Assembly: GCF_030381805.1 (NCBI RefSeq)
Contig: NZ_JAUDRH010000005.1
Span: 186,001-250,000 of the forward strand
Source of the DNA: Chlorogloeopsis sp. ULAP01
Lineage (GTDB): Bacteria; Cyanobacteriota; Cyanobacteriia; Cyanobacteriales; Nostocaceae
DNA: 64,000 bases
Direction: 5' to 3'
Part shown: piece by piece, positions 8,162 to 16,891 of the stretch
Numbering within the stretch: position 1 is the first letter of the stretch
Layout of the letters: the number at the start of each line of letters is the position of its first letter
The notes under the pieces: model-generated
The model's database searches: none
What the model was told of the DNA's origin: nothing
The model's input: only the letters and a program-made list of their open reading frames with translations
Translations under genes and position numbers: made by a program

Positions 8162-9085
8162 ATGACTATGTTTCAACCACCAGGATTTGAACAACGCTCC
8201 GTAATTACTCCTCTTGGTAGAGTGGTATACTATACTGCCATCGGTTCGCCTTGGCAAGATGAAATGAATGTGAGCCAAGACAAAGATACTTTGGTATTCT
8301 TACATGGATTCGGTGGAGGATCTTCTGCGTATGAATGGTCAAAAGTTTATCCAGCATTTGCCGCAGAATACCGTATTCTCGCGCCAGATTTGCTCGGTTG
8401 GGGGTTCTCCTCACATCCAGCACACAATTACACAATTGAAGATTATTTGACAACAATCCGTGAATTTTTGCAGCAGACTTGTGATGGTGCAGTAACTGTA
8501 ATTGCTTCTTCTCTAACAGCAGCCTTGACAATTCGATTAGCGATCGCCCACCCAGAATTATTCAAGTCCTTAATTCTCACTACACCCGCCGGATTAGCTG
8601 ATTTTGGGCAAGACTCACGTAGCTTGTTTACCCAATTAATAACGATTCCCGTGCTTGATCGAGTGATTTACAGTACTGGGATCGCGACTGAGGCGGGTAT
8701 TCGTAATTTCTTGGAGCAACGACAATTTGCCAATCCGAATCGAGTCTATGAAGAAATTGTTCAAGCTTACTTAGAATCTGCTAGACAACCAAATGCAGAA
8801 TATGCAGCACTATCTTTTGTGCGTGGTGACTTGAGCTTTGATTTATCGCTTTATATTCAGCAGTTAACAATTCCCACTGCCATAATTTGGGGACAAAAGT
8901 CACAATTCACTGGGCTAGAAGTTGGTCGTCGCCTTGCTCAAATGAATCCACAAGCGATAAGATTTTTTCAAGCACTAGAGGATGTAGGCTTAACACCCCA
9001 ACTAGAATTGCCAGGAGTTACCATTGGCTTCATTAGAAAATATTTACCTTTGCTGAGTCAATCGCCAACAACAGTAACTTACTGA
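8162..9085 (+). CDS. Alpha/beta fold hydrolase
   Basis: A 307-residue protein (an ATG two codons later is equally possible) with the alpha/beta-hydrolase pattern: the oxyanion segment FLHGFGGGSSAYEWSKV, LAPDLLGWGFSSHP after strand 4 and the nucleophile-elbow region VIASSLTAALTIRLA. The elbow reads A-S-S-L-T rather than the usual G-x-S-x-G, so the nucleophile is probably one of the two Ser, but the motif is atypical. IPTAIIWGQKSQFTG takes the acid-loop position. The family includes esterases, haloperoxidase-like and meta-cleavage hydrolases; no substrate can be proposed. A REP element occupies the region just upstream. Confidence 0.8.
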   Translation: MTMFQPPGFEQRSVITPLGRVVYYTAIGSPWQDEMNVSQDKDTLVFLHGFGGGSSAYEWSKVYPAFAAEYRILAPDLLGWGFSSHPAHNYTIEDYLTTIREFLQQTCDGAVTVIASSLTAALTIRLAIAHPELFKSLILTTPAGLADFGQDSRSLFTQLITIPVLDRVIYSTGIATEAGIRNFLEQRQFANPNRVYEEIVQAYLESARQPNAEYAALSFVRGDLSFDLSLYIQQLTIPTAIIWGQKSQFTGLEVGRRLAQMNPQAIRFFQALEDVGLTPQLELPGVTIGFIRKYLPLLSQSPTTVTY

Positions 9086-9495
9086 TAACTCAATTCATCG
9101 TAGAGCGTCAGATTGATATGGGGTTATGTAACTACGAAATGCCCAAACAGTATATGACGTAGGGTGCGTTACGCTTCACTAACACTCCCTACCTAAATTA
9201 TTTCAAAAATAAAATATGAGTCTTATGTAACTCCGAAATACCCACACAGTCTACCTTGAGCACCAGATTGGAAATCAACCACTAAAAAGTAACTAATACC
9301 TGATAATTTATTAGTAATATCGCTGGGTTTGTTAAGTGTTACATCACTGACAAAGCCAGCTTTTTGTCATGTTAGAATCGGACTATTCTTACTAATTCCG
9401 ACCGGGTTACTGGGATTAATTAAGCCGAATGGATGTCTTATCAATCCAGGCTTCGGCAGTTATTGATGCTTTATTGAGAATACTACACAACTGCA
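9086..9495. other. Leader region of sir with a duplicated 28-bp segment and a small palindrome
   Basis: No gene is present. The segments 9124-9151 and 9223-9250 (both starting TTATGTAACT) are direct repeats with about four mismatches. Between them lies a palindrome-like block GTAGGGTGCGTTACG ... ACTCCCTAC (about 9160-9192). About 90-170 bases before sir is a stretch containing TAGAAT (9373-9378) that could be a -10 element, but no regulator site was identified. Confidence 0.5.
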
Positions 9496-11409
9496 ATGGT
9501 TAAATCTGCTCCTCCACCGATCACCAGCCGTAAGCCTTCCAAAGTAGAAGGACTCAAGGAACGCAGTAATTTTCTGCGCGAACCTGTCGCTACAGAAATA
9601 CTTGAGGATACAACACATTTTAGTGAAGATGCGGTGCAAATCCTCAAGTTTCACGGCTCTTATCAGCAGGATAACCGGGATAATCGGGTCAAAGGACAGG
9701 AGAAAGATTATCAGTTCATGCTGCGGACAAAAAATCCAGGAGGCTATGTGCCGCCGCAGCTATATCTAGTTTTAGATCGGCTGGCTGATGAGTATGGCAA
9801 TCATACATTGCGTGCCACTACTCGCCAAGGATTTCAGTTACATGGGATTTTAAAGAAAAACCTAAAAGCAGCGATCGCCGCCATCATTCAAAGCATGGGT
9901 TCAACACTGGGAGCTTGTGGTGACTTGAACCGCAATGTAATGGCACCTCCGGCTCCCTTCAAAAACAAGCTTGAATATCAGTATGCCTGGGAATACGCCA
10001 ATAATATTGCGGAACTACTGACACCGCAAACAGGTGCCTATTATGAGATTTGGCTGGATGGAGAGAAGGCAATTAGTGCCGAAGAAAATCCAGAAGTCAA
10101 GGCAGTAAGGCAACGTAATGGAACCGGAACTATATTCCACGATCGCGAAGAACCAATCTACGGTACTCACTATATGCCACGCAAGTTTAAAGCTTGTGTG
10201 ACAGTTCCGGGTGATAATTCGATTGATTTATATACCCAAGATCTCACCTTGGTAGTAATTACTAACAATGAGGGAGAATTAGAAGGATTTGATGTTTTTG
10301 CTGGCGGTGGTTTAGGACGAACCCATAATAAAGAAGAAACCTTTGCCAGAACAGCAGATCCAATTTGCTATGTGGCGAAGGAAGATGTTTACGATCTTGT
10401 CAAAGCCATAGTTGCTACTCAAAGAGATTATGGCGATCGCACAGACCGCCGTCACGCCAGGCTAAAATATCTCATCCACGATTGGGGCGTTGATAAGTTT
10501 CGGTTGGTAGTCGAAGAATACTTCGGCAAGCCAGTGGAACCCTTTAAACCACTGCCAGAGTGGAAATACCGCGATTTTCTGGGTTGGAATGAACAAGGCG
10601 ATGGCAAGCTGTTCTTAGGCATTTCTATCGATAATGGGCGAATCAAGGATGAAGGAAACTTCCAACTAAAAACAGCTTTAAGAGAAATTGTTGAACAGTA
10701 TAACTTGCCGATCCGCCTCACAGGGAACCACGACGCGATCCTGTATGATATCAAGCCCCAGAACAAGCAAGCCATCGAAGATATTCTTAACCGTCGCGGT
10801 GTTGTCACTAATCCCGGACAAATAGATCAACTAGCACGTTACTCAATGGCTTGTCCGGCTTTGCCTACTTGTGGCTTGGCAATTACTGAATCGGAGCGAG
10901 CAATACCGGGATTTTTAGAACGCATCCACGCTTTGTTAGATAAAGTTGGTTTGAAAAATGAGCATTTTGTGGTGCGGATGACTGGATGTCCTAACGGTTG
11001 TGCTCGCCCGTATATGGCGGAACTTGGTTTAGTGGGTAGTGCTCCCGAAAGCTACCAAGTGTGGTTGGGTGGTTCGCCCGATCAAACGAGATTGGCAGAA
11101 GCTTACATCGACAGGCTGCATATTAATGATTTGGAAACTTTCCTAGAGCCGATTTTTGTTTTCTTTAAAAAGTCACGCAAAAAGGGTGAAAGCTTTGGAG
11201 ATTTTTGCAACCGGGTTGGTTTTGAAGCGATTCGGGAGTTTGCTAACTCTTACAAATCCAGATCTGTCAACTATGTAGGTAAAGCACGTCACCGCATCAC
11301 TGTTCGAGATGATGTTTATGATGTGCTTAAGGAAGCTGCCGATTGCCAAGGCAAGTCGATGACGGATTTGGTAGATGAGGCACTCAAACTTTATTTAAAG
11401 GCACAATAA
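9496..11409 (+). CDS. sir: Ferredoxin-dependent sulfite reductase
   Basis: A 637-residue assimilatory sulfite reductase, reducing sulfite to sulfide with six electrons from ferredoxin. The two siroheme/4Fe-4S cysteine pairs are in place: Cys453-x5-Cys459 (CPALPTCGLAI) and Cys498-x3-Cys502 (CPNGC). The N-terminal NiR/SiR ferredoxin-like half contains LRATTRQGFQLHG and DLNRNVMAPPAP. SiR rather than ferredoxin-nitrite reductase is preferred on overall sequence. The last 39 or so residues (599-637) form an extra segment that looks like a ribbon-helix-helix DNA-binding motif. A clear terminator follows at 11482-11512. Confidence 0.93.
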   Translation: MVKSAPPPITSRKPSKVEGLKERSNFLREPVATEILEDTTHFSEDAVQILKFHGSYQQDNRDNRVKGQEKDYQFMLRTKNPGGYVPPQLYLVLDRLADEYGNHTLRATTRQGFQLHGILKKNLKAAIAAIIQSMGSTLGACGDLNRNVMAPPAPFKNKLEYQYAWEYANNIAELLTPQTGAYYEIWLDGEKAISAEENPEVKAVRQRNGTGTIFHDREEPIYGTHYMPRKFKACVTVPGDNSIDLYTQDLTLVVITNNEGELEGFDVFAGGGLGRTHNKEETFARTADPICYVAKEDVYDLVKAIVATQRDYGDRTDRRHARLKYLIHDWGVDKFRLVVEEYFGKPVEPFKPLPEWKYRDFLGWNEQGDGKLFLGISIDNGRIKDEGNFQLKTALREIVEQYNLPIRLTGNHDAILYDIKPQNKQAIEDILNRRGVVTNPGQIDQLARYSMACPALPTCGLAITESERAIPGFLERIHALLDKVGLKNEHFVVRMTGCPNGCARPYMAELGLVGSAPESYQVWLGGSPDQTRLAEAYIDRLHINDLETFLEPIFVFFKKSRKKGESFGDFCNRVGFEAIREFANSYKSRSVNYVGKARHRITVRDDVYDVLKEAADCQGKSMTDLVDEALKLYLKAQ

Positions 11410-11481
11410 ACGGCTTTTAGTTGAGATTTGATTCTCTCTCCACAGAGATTGGCATTAAAAAATAAGTGAAAAATAAAAATT

Positions 11482-11512
11482 GCTGCATTACAAATAATGG
11501 TGCAGCTTTTTT
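11482..11512 (+). terminator. Intrinsic terminator of sir
   Basis: GCTGCATTA pairs with TAATGGTGCAGC (6 Watson-Crick pairs, then G-T wobbles) and is followed directly by TTTTTT. It starts 72 bases after the sir stop codon. Confidence 0.8.
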
Positions 11513-11544
11513 ATTATTCTCATTGATTCCTGCAAGGAGACAAA

Positions 11545-12144
11545 ATGCGGTTGGCGTTCAAAAAAATCAGTGTTTGGAGCAAGATGCTTTACCTGGAGTA
11601 GCGTTCGCGTAGCGTACCGTAGGTAATCGCAGTTGCCCTAGTTCCACCTTTAAGTGTGGTTAGCATTGGCTTAGGAGGTAGTTCACAGTCAGTTGCTACT
11701 GGTGCTACTGTTTTGTTCTTGGCAAACTTAACTGGTATTATTTTTAGCGGTACTCTAGTTTTTATTGCTCAAGGCTATGGCTCCTTGGAACGAGCGCGTC
11801 AAGGTTTAATAATCTCTATTGGAGCTATATTGCTCTTGGGTTTGCCCTTGGGTTTTTCGCTAGCAAATGTATTGATCAAAGAACAAGCACGCCGTAGCAT
11901 AAATTATTTGTTATCCCGCAAAAGCCTTACCTTTTCTAGTACAGATATTCGTGATATTCAAATCAGACGGCAAGGCAGAGAACTTGTATTTAATTTGGAA
12001 GTAGCAACTGCATTAAATTCAATTTCTGAGAATCAGGTTAATTTAGTTAGGGATTTTCTCGAACAGAATTTAAAAAGACCGATAAATTTAAATGTGCGGA
12101 TAATTCCCATCCAGGAATTTTTCTCCCCTGCTTCCGGAACTTAA
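11545..12144 (+). pseudogene. Disrupted DUF389 (TIGR00341-type) membrane protein gene
   Basis: The C-terminal half of a DUF389 protein is intact: IAVALVPPLSVVSIGL, SVATGATVLFLANLTGIIFSG and a soluble tail ending in ASGT. Immediately upstream, the conserved DALPGVA is encoded in a different frame, separated by 22 bases (11603-11624) containing GCGTAGCG-type repeat sequence. Deleting those 22 bases restores a continuous DALPGVAIAVALVPPL, so they are an insertion that shifts frame and adds a TAG. The N-terminal half (several membrane spans) is missing; only about 60 bases remain before the motif, starting near a Shine-Dalgarno AAGGAGA. An internal GTG at 11656 could still give a 162-residue product. 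It ends 6 bases before rsmE. Confidence 0.75.
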
Positions 12145-12150
12145 ATTGGC

Positions 12151-12864
12151 ATGGCTCAATTACAAAGAATAGTGATCGCATCTTCCCAACTCCAGCCAGA
12201 GCAAATAATACTGACATCTGAGCAACAGCATTATCTTTACAGAGTCTTACGCCTGCGCGAGGGCGATCGCTTTATCGCTATGGATGGAATGGGTAAATGG
12301 TGGTTGGCACAGCTAGCAGGGGCGCAAGCAAAAATTTTAGAAACCCTCTGCGTCGAGACTGAGTTACCTGTAGCAATTAGTCTTATCATCGCTTTACCAA
12401 AGGGTAATGCCTTTGACGAAGTAGTCAGAATTTGCACTGAACTGGGAGTAGCTACTATTGCTCCAGTTGTAAGCGATCGCACTTTACTTCATCCCAGTCC
12501 CCAAAAACTAGAACGCTGGCGGCGCATAGCCAAAGAAGCTGCTGAACAATCAGAGCGTGCGATTGTGCCTGCAATTTTAGAACCAGTTTCCTTTAGCGCT
12601 GCGATCGCATCCACTACAGCTACTCATCGTTATATTTGTGAAGCACGGGGCAGTTATCCTCATTTAAAAACAGCTATTAACGAAGTTTCGCCAACATCCC
12701 AGATTGTGATCGCGATCGGCCCTGAGGGAGGATGGACACAGACAGAAATTGAAAATGCACTTGATGCCGGATTTCAACCTGTTTCCTTGGGAAAACGTAT
12801 CTTAAGAGCCGTTACAGCCCCAATTGTAGCTTTATCCTTAATTACCGCAATTTATGAAGTATAA
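12151..12864 (+). CDS. rsmE: 16S rRNA (uracil(1498)-N(3))-methyltransferase
   Basis: A 237-residue SPOUT-class methyltransferase that modifies U1498 of 16S rRNA using S-adenosylmethionine. Visible RsmE hallmarks are the N-terminal PUA-like part (EQQHYLYRVLRLREGDRF), LIIALPKGNAFDEVVRICTELGV, the KEAAEQSERAIVP block and the C-terminal trefoil-knot motif IGPEGGWTQTEIE ... SLGKRILRAVTA. The start ATG is 6 bases after the DUF389 remnant, suggesting they were once co-transcribed. Confidence 0.95.
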   Translation: MAQLQRIVIASSQLQPEQIILTSEQQHYLYRVLRLREGDRFIAMDGMGKWWLAQLAGAQAKILETLCVETELPVAISLIIALPKGNAFDEVVRICTELGVATIAPVVSDRTLLHPSPQKLERWRRIAKEAAEQSERAIVPAILEPVSFSAAIASTTATHRYICEARGSYPHLKTAINEVSPTSQIVIAIGPEGGWTQTEIENALDAGFQPVSLGKRILRAVTAPIVALSLITAIYEV

Positions 12865-12951
12865 AGGATATATCTTCTCAAAATAAAAGCTAGGGTGAAT
12901 CACTGAAAATGTAAGCACCCTAACATTAAAAACCACATAACAAACTGATAC

Positions 12952-14034
12952 ATGATTGATTTAGTTGCCACTGCTTTCGAGCAAAAAGACTATCGCACTG
13001 CCGCTAAATTACTCAAACAACTTTTAAAAGAATCACCAGAAAATCCTTGGGTGCAATTTTATGTTGGACGTTTGCATGAAGTTTCAGCAAAGCGGCAAGA
13101 AGCGGAAAAAATCTATCGGCAACTGCTGCGCGATACAACCAACGCCAAGATAGTGACGCAAGCAAGACAAGGTTTACAACGCTTGCAGGAACTTGAAAAA
13201 GAAGAAAGAAAACGCGCTATCATCCAAGCAACCGCTAACTCCGACAACAGTAAACTCGGTGTATTAATCTTAGAACCGATCAGCAATGAACTGAAAACCC
13301 AAGCTGCACAAAAACTAGCCCAAATTATGCAGTTAGATTTCTACAGTGCCAGGCTACTGCTACCTAGTCGAGGTTGGCGATTGTACCGTAGTGGTGCGAT
13401 CGGAGAATTAGAATTTTATGGCAAGCAGTTAAAAAAAGCTGATATTCCCTGCTTTTGGGCAAAGTTAGCAGATATAGAAAAAATACAGGTTTTTCACGTC
13501 AACTATTTTGAAGAATATACTTCAAAAGTCACCGTTGTTTGTCGCAATCAAGATAACCAACTTGGTTCTCTTTGTTTTGATTGGTTAGAAGTCAAAGGGA
13601 GAGTACAGGGACTATTACCTATTTTTGAAGAGGTTGTAGATCGAGATGTACGCGGTAAGTTAGAACGCAAAACTCAAACCCAAGATTACTTCCAATTTTG
13701 CGATCTATATATTCCTGGAAGGAATTGTATTTTAAGACTTTACGACAAAGGTTATAAGTTTCAACAAGGAGTAGAAATAGCTCCCCAAACTGGCGAAAAC
13801 ACAATCAGAATAAATTGGAATAATCTACTCTCTTTGATTGATGAACAATTACCTCAAGTCAAAATTTGGTCAGATTTCACAAGTTTTGCAGAAACAGCTT
13901 TAGATCAAACAGAAGTGCTAGATAATATTGAGCCTCATATTCACTTATTTCGGAGGGAAAAAACTAATTGGGATACGGCATTTCATTTGTATAGTGGGTT
14001 AGTATTTTTGACTCTTTTAAAAGCTAGAGTATGA
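12952..14034 (+). CDS. Tetratricopeptide-repeat protein
   Basis: A 360-residue cyanobacterial protein. The first 70 or so residues form two TPR-like helical repeats (TAAKLLKQLLKESPENPWVQ, AEKIYRQLLRDT). The rest is a conserved but uncharacterised domain with no catalytic motif visible; it starts GVLILEPISNELKTQAAQKLA, a segment that recalls a degradable-peptide-binding or ferrous-transport style fold without a clear match. No signal peptide. It is probably a cytosolic protein-interaction module. The function is unknown. Confidence 0.75.
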   Translation: MIDLVATAFEQKDYRTAAKLLKQLLKESPENPWVQFYVGRLHEVSAKRQEAEKIYRQLLRDTTNAKIVTQARQGLQRLQELEKEERKRAIIQATANSDNSKLGVLILEPISNELKTQAAQKLAQIMQLDFYSARLLLPSRGWRLYRSGAIGELEFYGKQLKKADIPCFWAKLADIEKIQVFHVNYFEEYTSKVTVVCRNQDNQLGSLCFDWLEVKGRVQGLLPIFEEVVDRDVRGKLERKTQTQDYFQFCDLYIPGRNCILRLYDKGYKFQQGVEIAPQTGENTIRINWNNLLSLIDEQLPQVKIWSDFTSFAETALDQTEVLDNIEPHIHLFRREKTNWDTAFHLYSGLVFLTLLKARV

Positions 14035-14228
14035 TAATTTTTTGTTTATGCAAATTCCTATTTTTAGTCTGTCTAACTGACACACTCTGACATTTTAAGA
14101 ACTGAATTAAATTAAAGTTCTTAGTATAATAGTGAGCCGCTTAAAACCCCTATTAAGAACGGTAAACTGCTGACTACGAACAAACTCTAATCTTACAGTT
14201 AATTATTTCCACCTACTTAATATAAATT

Positions 14229-14304
14229 ATGTACGAGTTATGGAATAATAAACCGCAGATAACATAGAGGAAAGAAGATTTTAGGGAGATTTTGCGTAAG
14301 TTCT
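14229..14304. mobile_element. Degenerate MITE, copy 2 (AGGACTTACG family)
   Basis: It aligns, in reverse complement, with the full element at 28319-28421. Shared blocks are GTACGAGTTATGGAATAAT, AACCGCAGA and GATTTTAG-GAGATTTTGCGTAAG. Its right end (CGTAAGTTCT, corresponding to the terminal repeat CGTAAGTCCT) overlaps the stop codon of the TetR-InsA fusion gene at 14303-14305. Confidence 0.75.
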
Positions 14305-15196
14305 AATTAAGTAAATTAGCTTGCTTAACCCAGTTAATAATAGTGTTATGATTTACGCCTGTTTCCCGTTCTATGGCACGAAAACCCATGCCGTTTAGGT
14401 GTAGCAGGAGACATTGCTTTCTAATTTCATCAGAATATCCTTTAGGTGAGTAATATTCTACAAATTGACGACTACATTGACGACATATATAGTTTTGCTT
14501 ACCACGTTTGCGACCATTCTTGCTAAAATGACTAGATTCACAGTAAGGGCATTGCATCCTTGGATTATGCAATTCTTGAGAATCATTAATATTGTTTAAA
14601 GGATGGATAAAGTCAATCAGACTCTCAATAAGGTGTTCTTGCTCTGTAGGAATAATATCACTGTGATAGGGGATATTTTGAGCGATCGCGAAATATATTA
14701 ATGTCCCCATCAAAACTTTGGCTGCTGCTTGTGGATCGCGAAATTGACATCCAAAGGCAGACTCAAAGTAGTGAGTTAAATTCTCAATTAACACTTTTTC
14801 GACATTGCTAACAAGCAACCGTGCTAAATTTGGGAAGCGCCCAGATTCTGTAATAGTCAATACAATAAATCTAATAAGCTGCTGGTCATCCATGATACGA
14901 TCTAGCAAATTTATTGCTAAACGACACACGGTAAGACTAGGCTCTGTTTCAAGCGAGTGAAAGTCTTGAAAATTAAATAACTTTTCTTGAGTAAATCGCT
15001 GGAGCGCAGCAGTGAATAATCTTTCTTTATCCTGAAAGTACTTATAGACTGTCGCTTTAGAAACCCCTACTGCAACTGCAACTCTATTTATGCTTGTGGA
15101 AGCGTAGCCATGTTCTAAAAACTCTTGCATGGCAGCCTCCAAAATCGCTTCTGCTGTCTCTGGTGGTTCCCAGTGTTCTAGTTGATTCTCCATCAT
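14303..15196 (-). CDS. TetR-family regulator fused to an IS1 InsA-like zinc-ribbon/HTH domain
   Basis: A 297-residue protein in one uninterrupted frame. Residues 1-65 are a TetR HTH (AILEAAMQEFLEHGY ... GVSKATVYKYFQDKERLF) and about 80-200 a TetR ligand/dimer domain. From residue 214 there is an InsA-type IS1 transposase domain: zinc ribbon Cys216-x2-Cys219 (CPYC) and Cys238-x2-Cys241 (CRQC), then an HTH (about 253-289, GMGFRAIERETGVNHNTIINWV). No IS1 InsB DDE domain follows. The last codons and stop coincide with the edge of a degenerate MITE. TetR regulators normally end near residue 200, so this is a fusion, giving two DNA-binding modules. Target genes are unknown. Confidence 0.9.
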   Translation of the reverse strand: MMENQLEHWEPPETAEAILEAAMQEFLEHGYASTSINRVAVAVGVSKATVYKYFQDKERLFTAALQRFTQEKLFNFQDFHSLETEPSLTVCRLAINLLDRIMDDQQLIRFIVLTITESGRFPNLARLLVSNVEKVLIENLTHYFESAFGCQFRDPQAAAKVLMGTLIYFAIAQNIPYHSDIIPTEQEHLIESLIDFIHPLNNINDSQELHNPRMQCPYCESSHFSKNGRKRGKQNYICRQCSRQFVEYYSPKGYSDEIRKQCLLLHLNGMGFRAIERETGVNHNTIINWVKQANLLN

Positions 15197-15567
15197 TCTC
15201 TAAGCACGCATCCTCATAGATGTATAAACTTGCCTTTCATACCTCAAGGCACCCTTAACTTTTTGTTACAGAATCAATAGTTGTTTTCACCCAATATCAA
15301 TCACATATCAATCAAATATTAATCTTGTAACGCTAAGTTTTTAAGGGGTTAAAGTCACGAAAAGCTGACAAAGCGATCGCTGGGTTAAGAAGAAGACACG
15401 GAGATAAGGAGAAGAATTGCTCCCTTGGCTTGTAATTCTCAGACAGAATTAATTACACACTTCTGTCTGTTTTCCAGACTGGAGCTTGGAAAAGCATTGA
15501 TTGAGGCTGTACCTCCTGTTCATGAGCCAGAGCCTCCAGTTTTCATCTTTATTTTTCACAACCACTC
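15197..15567. other. Intergenic region without a recognisable gene
   Basis: Upstream region of the TetR-InsA gene. It contains a tandem-like ATATCAATCACATATCAATC block (about 15293-15312) and fragments rich in direct repeats around 15460-15540, but no open frame of interest. Confidence 0.5.
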
Positions 15568-15643
15568 ATACTAATTCTCCAAAAAGCGGTTAAAGATAAT
15601 GACGCGGGGATTGATGTGTAGCAAAATTTTAGAGAATTGGTAT
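15568..15643. repeat. 76-bp MITE-like element with AATTCTC terminal repeats
   Basis: The left end ATACTAATTCTCCAAAA and right end TTTTAGAGAATTGGTAT are inverted repeats with two mismatches, enclosing 42 bases without coding capacity. Confidence 0.7.
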
Positions 15644-15698
15644 TACAAATTTGAATTGATTACTGCTATGGCAATTTCTCTTTCTCAACACAAAAAAA

Positions 15699-15728
15699 TG
15701 TAGAGACACAAAAACTTGCGTCTCTACA
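15699..15728. repeat. Hairpin of the GAGACGC family
   Basis: TGTAGAGAC ... GTCTCTACA forms a 9-bp stem around a 12-base loop. It lies downstream of the Ala/Lys repeat gene (15806-16453, minus strand) and may serve as its terminator. It is related to 6310-6337 and 59316-59343. Confidence 0.6.
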
Positions 15729-15805
15729 ATCACCAAATAATTAGCAGAGTAATAGATTAAATTAACCCACTCATTATTCTGTTGTGATCAAACTATTTGT
15801 TAAAC

Positions 15806-16453
15806 TTACTTATTGGGATTGGGAGTTTTTACCTGACGCGCCATCTCCAGGAAAGAACTCATATTTGCTCCTGGACGCCGACGACCATTAGTACTGTTAG
15901 GTATTAAATATTTTGGTGCAAAGGTAGTTTCTTTTGGCTGTGACTTAATTACCTTGGCAGCTTCTGCCGAAGCTTTTTCAGACTTAGGCTGTACTGTGAC
16001 GCCCTCAGCAGTTTGCACTAACTCCACTTTGGCTTTGGCTGGTTGAGCAGAAGATTTTGCCCCATTTTTTGCCTCTGGTGCAGCAGCAGCTGGTTGTGCT
16101 GGTTTTTTACCGTTGGCTGTAGCTGCACCTTTAGAAGCAACAGCTTTTTCTGCATCAGCTTTAGTCGTGGTAGCGCTTTTAGAAGCAACAGCTTTTTCTG
16201 CATCAGCTTTAGTGGTAGCAGTCACTTTCTCAGCAGCCGTTTTTGCCGTATCGGTTACTTTCTCAGCAGCCGCCTTTGCTGCATCAGAAACTTTCTCAGT
16301 AGCTGCCTTTGCTGCATCAGAAACTTTCTCAACAGCAGTCTCAGCCTCTTCTTTTAATTCGAGATAGTAACCATTGTTTTTTTTCTTGCCAGGGAGAAGC
16401 CCAGTAATAAATTTCATAATCCCAGTGATTAAGTTTTTGATAAAACCGAACAT
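15806..16453 (-). CDS. Ala/Lys-rich repeat protein with amphipathic N-terminus
   Basis: A 215-residue protein that I cannot assign to a named family. The N-terminus (MFGFIKNLITGIMKFITGLL) is an amphipathic or hydrophobic helix that could anchor it to a membrane. Residues about 36-80 are tandem 11-residue units of the type AEKVSDAAKAA, which predict a long amphipathic helix similar to LEA-like or apolipoprotein-like repeats. A second duplicated unit (KADAEKAVASK, twice) follows. The C-terminal third is a disordered Pro/Ala/Lys region ending in a short conserved-looking stretch (RRRPGANMSSFLEMARQV). The DNA carries matching 33-bp tandem repeats at about 16220-16330. The role is unknown; stress or membrane protection would be inference only. 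Confidence 0.7.
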   Translation of the reverse strand: MFGFIKNLITGIMKFITGLLPGKKKNNGYYLELKEEAETAVEKVSDAAKAATEKVSDAAKAAAEKVTDTAKTAAEKVTATTKADAEKAVASKSATTTKADAEKAVASKGAATANGKKPAQPAAAAPEAKNGAKSSAQPAKAKVELVQTAEGVTVQPKSEKASAEAAKVIKSQPKETTFAPKYLIPNSTNGRRRPGANMSSFLEMARQVKTPNPNK

Positions 16454-16891
16454 TACTATTGCTCCTGTCTTTTATACCTGAAATTCGAGTAAATTGATTA
16501 AAAATTAGGGAAATTTCTTACATCTATTCAAGATACTGTTCGCATATCCCTTGTTTGCGCCATGCAATTTAGTTTTCAGTCGCAAGCTTATGAATGACAA
16601 ACAAATCTTGTCTTGTCACTGCAAACAGCAAATACTATCAACTATTTGATCTTAAATGCTTGGAATATTGTTAATACTCACAATTAATTATTAAATTTTT
16701 CTGGATCTAAGAGCAATATTCTCAAAGCTTGTTTAACAAAAGTTAACATTAACTTTCAGTAAACGTATATTAGAGAGGGTCTGGCTGAGAGTGTAACCAG
16801 TAGAGTTAGTGTCATAGTCGATATTGTAGATACCAATAATACTTAGTTAGATTTTTCCCAGATTGTATTAATACTTATTTAAACTTTACAC
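16454..16891. other. Divergent intergenic region
   Basis: A 438-base spacer between the divergent repeat-protein and lipase genes. It is AT-rich with no open frame of note. Promoters for both genes must lie here, but no specific site could be assigned. Confidence 0.5.

Noticed and set aside
16780..16820. A CTGAGAG sequence upstream of the lipase gene suggested a TPP riboswitch
   Set aside because: The other conserved TPP elements are absent and the gene is not a thiamine gene; no riboswitch was seen before thiE either.
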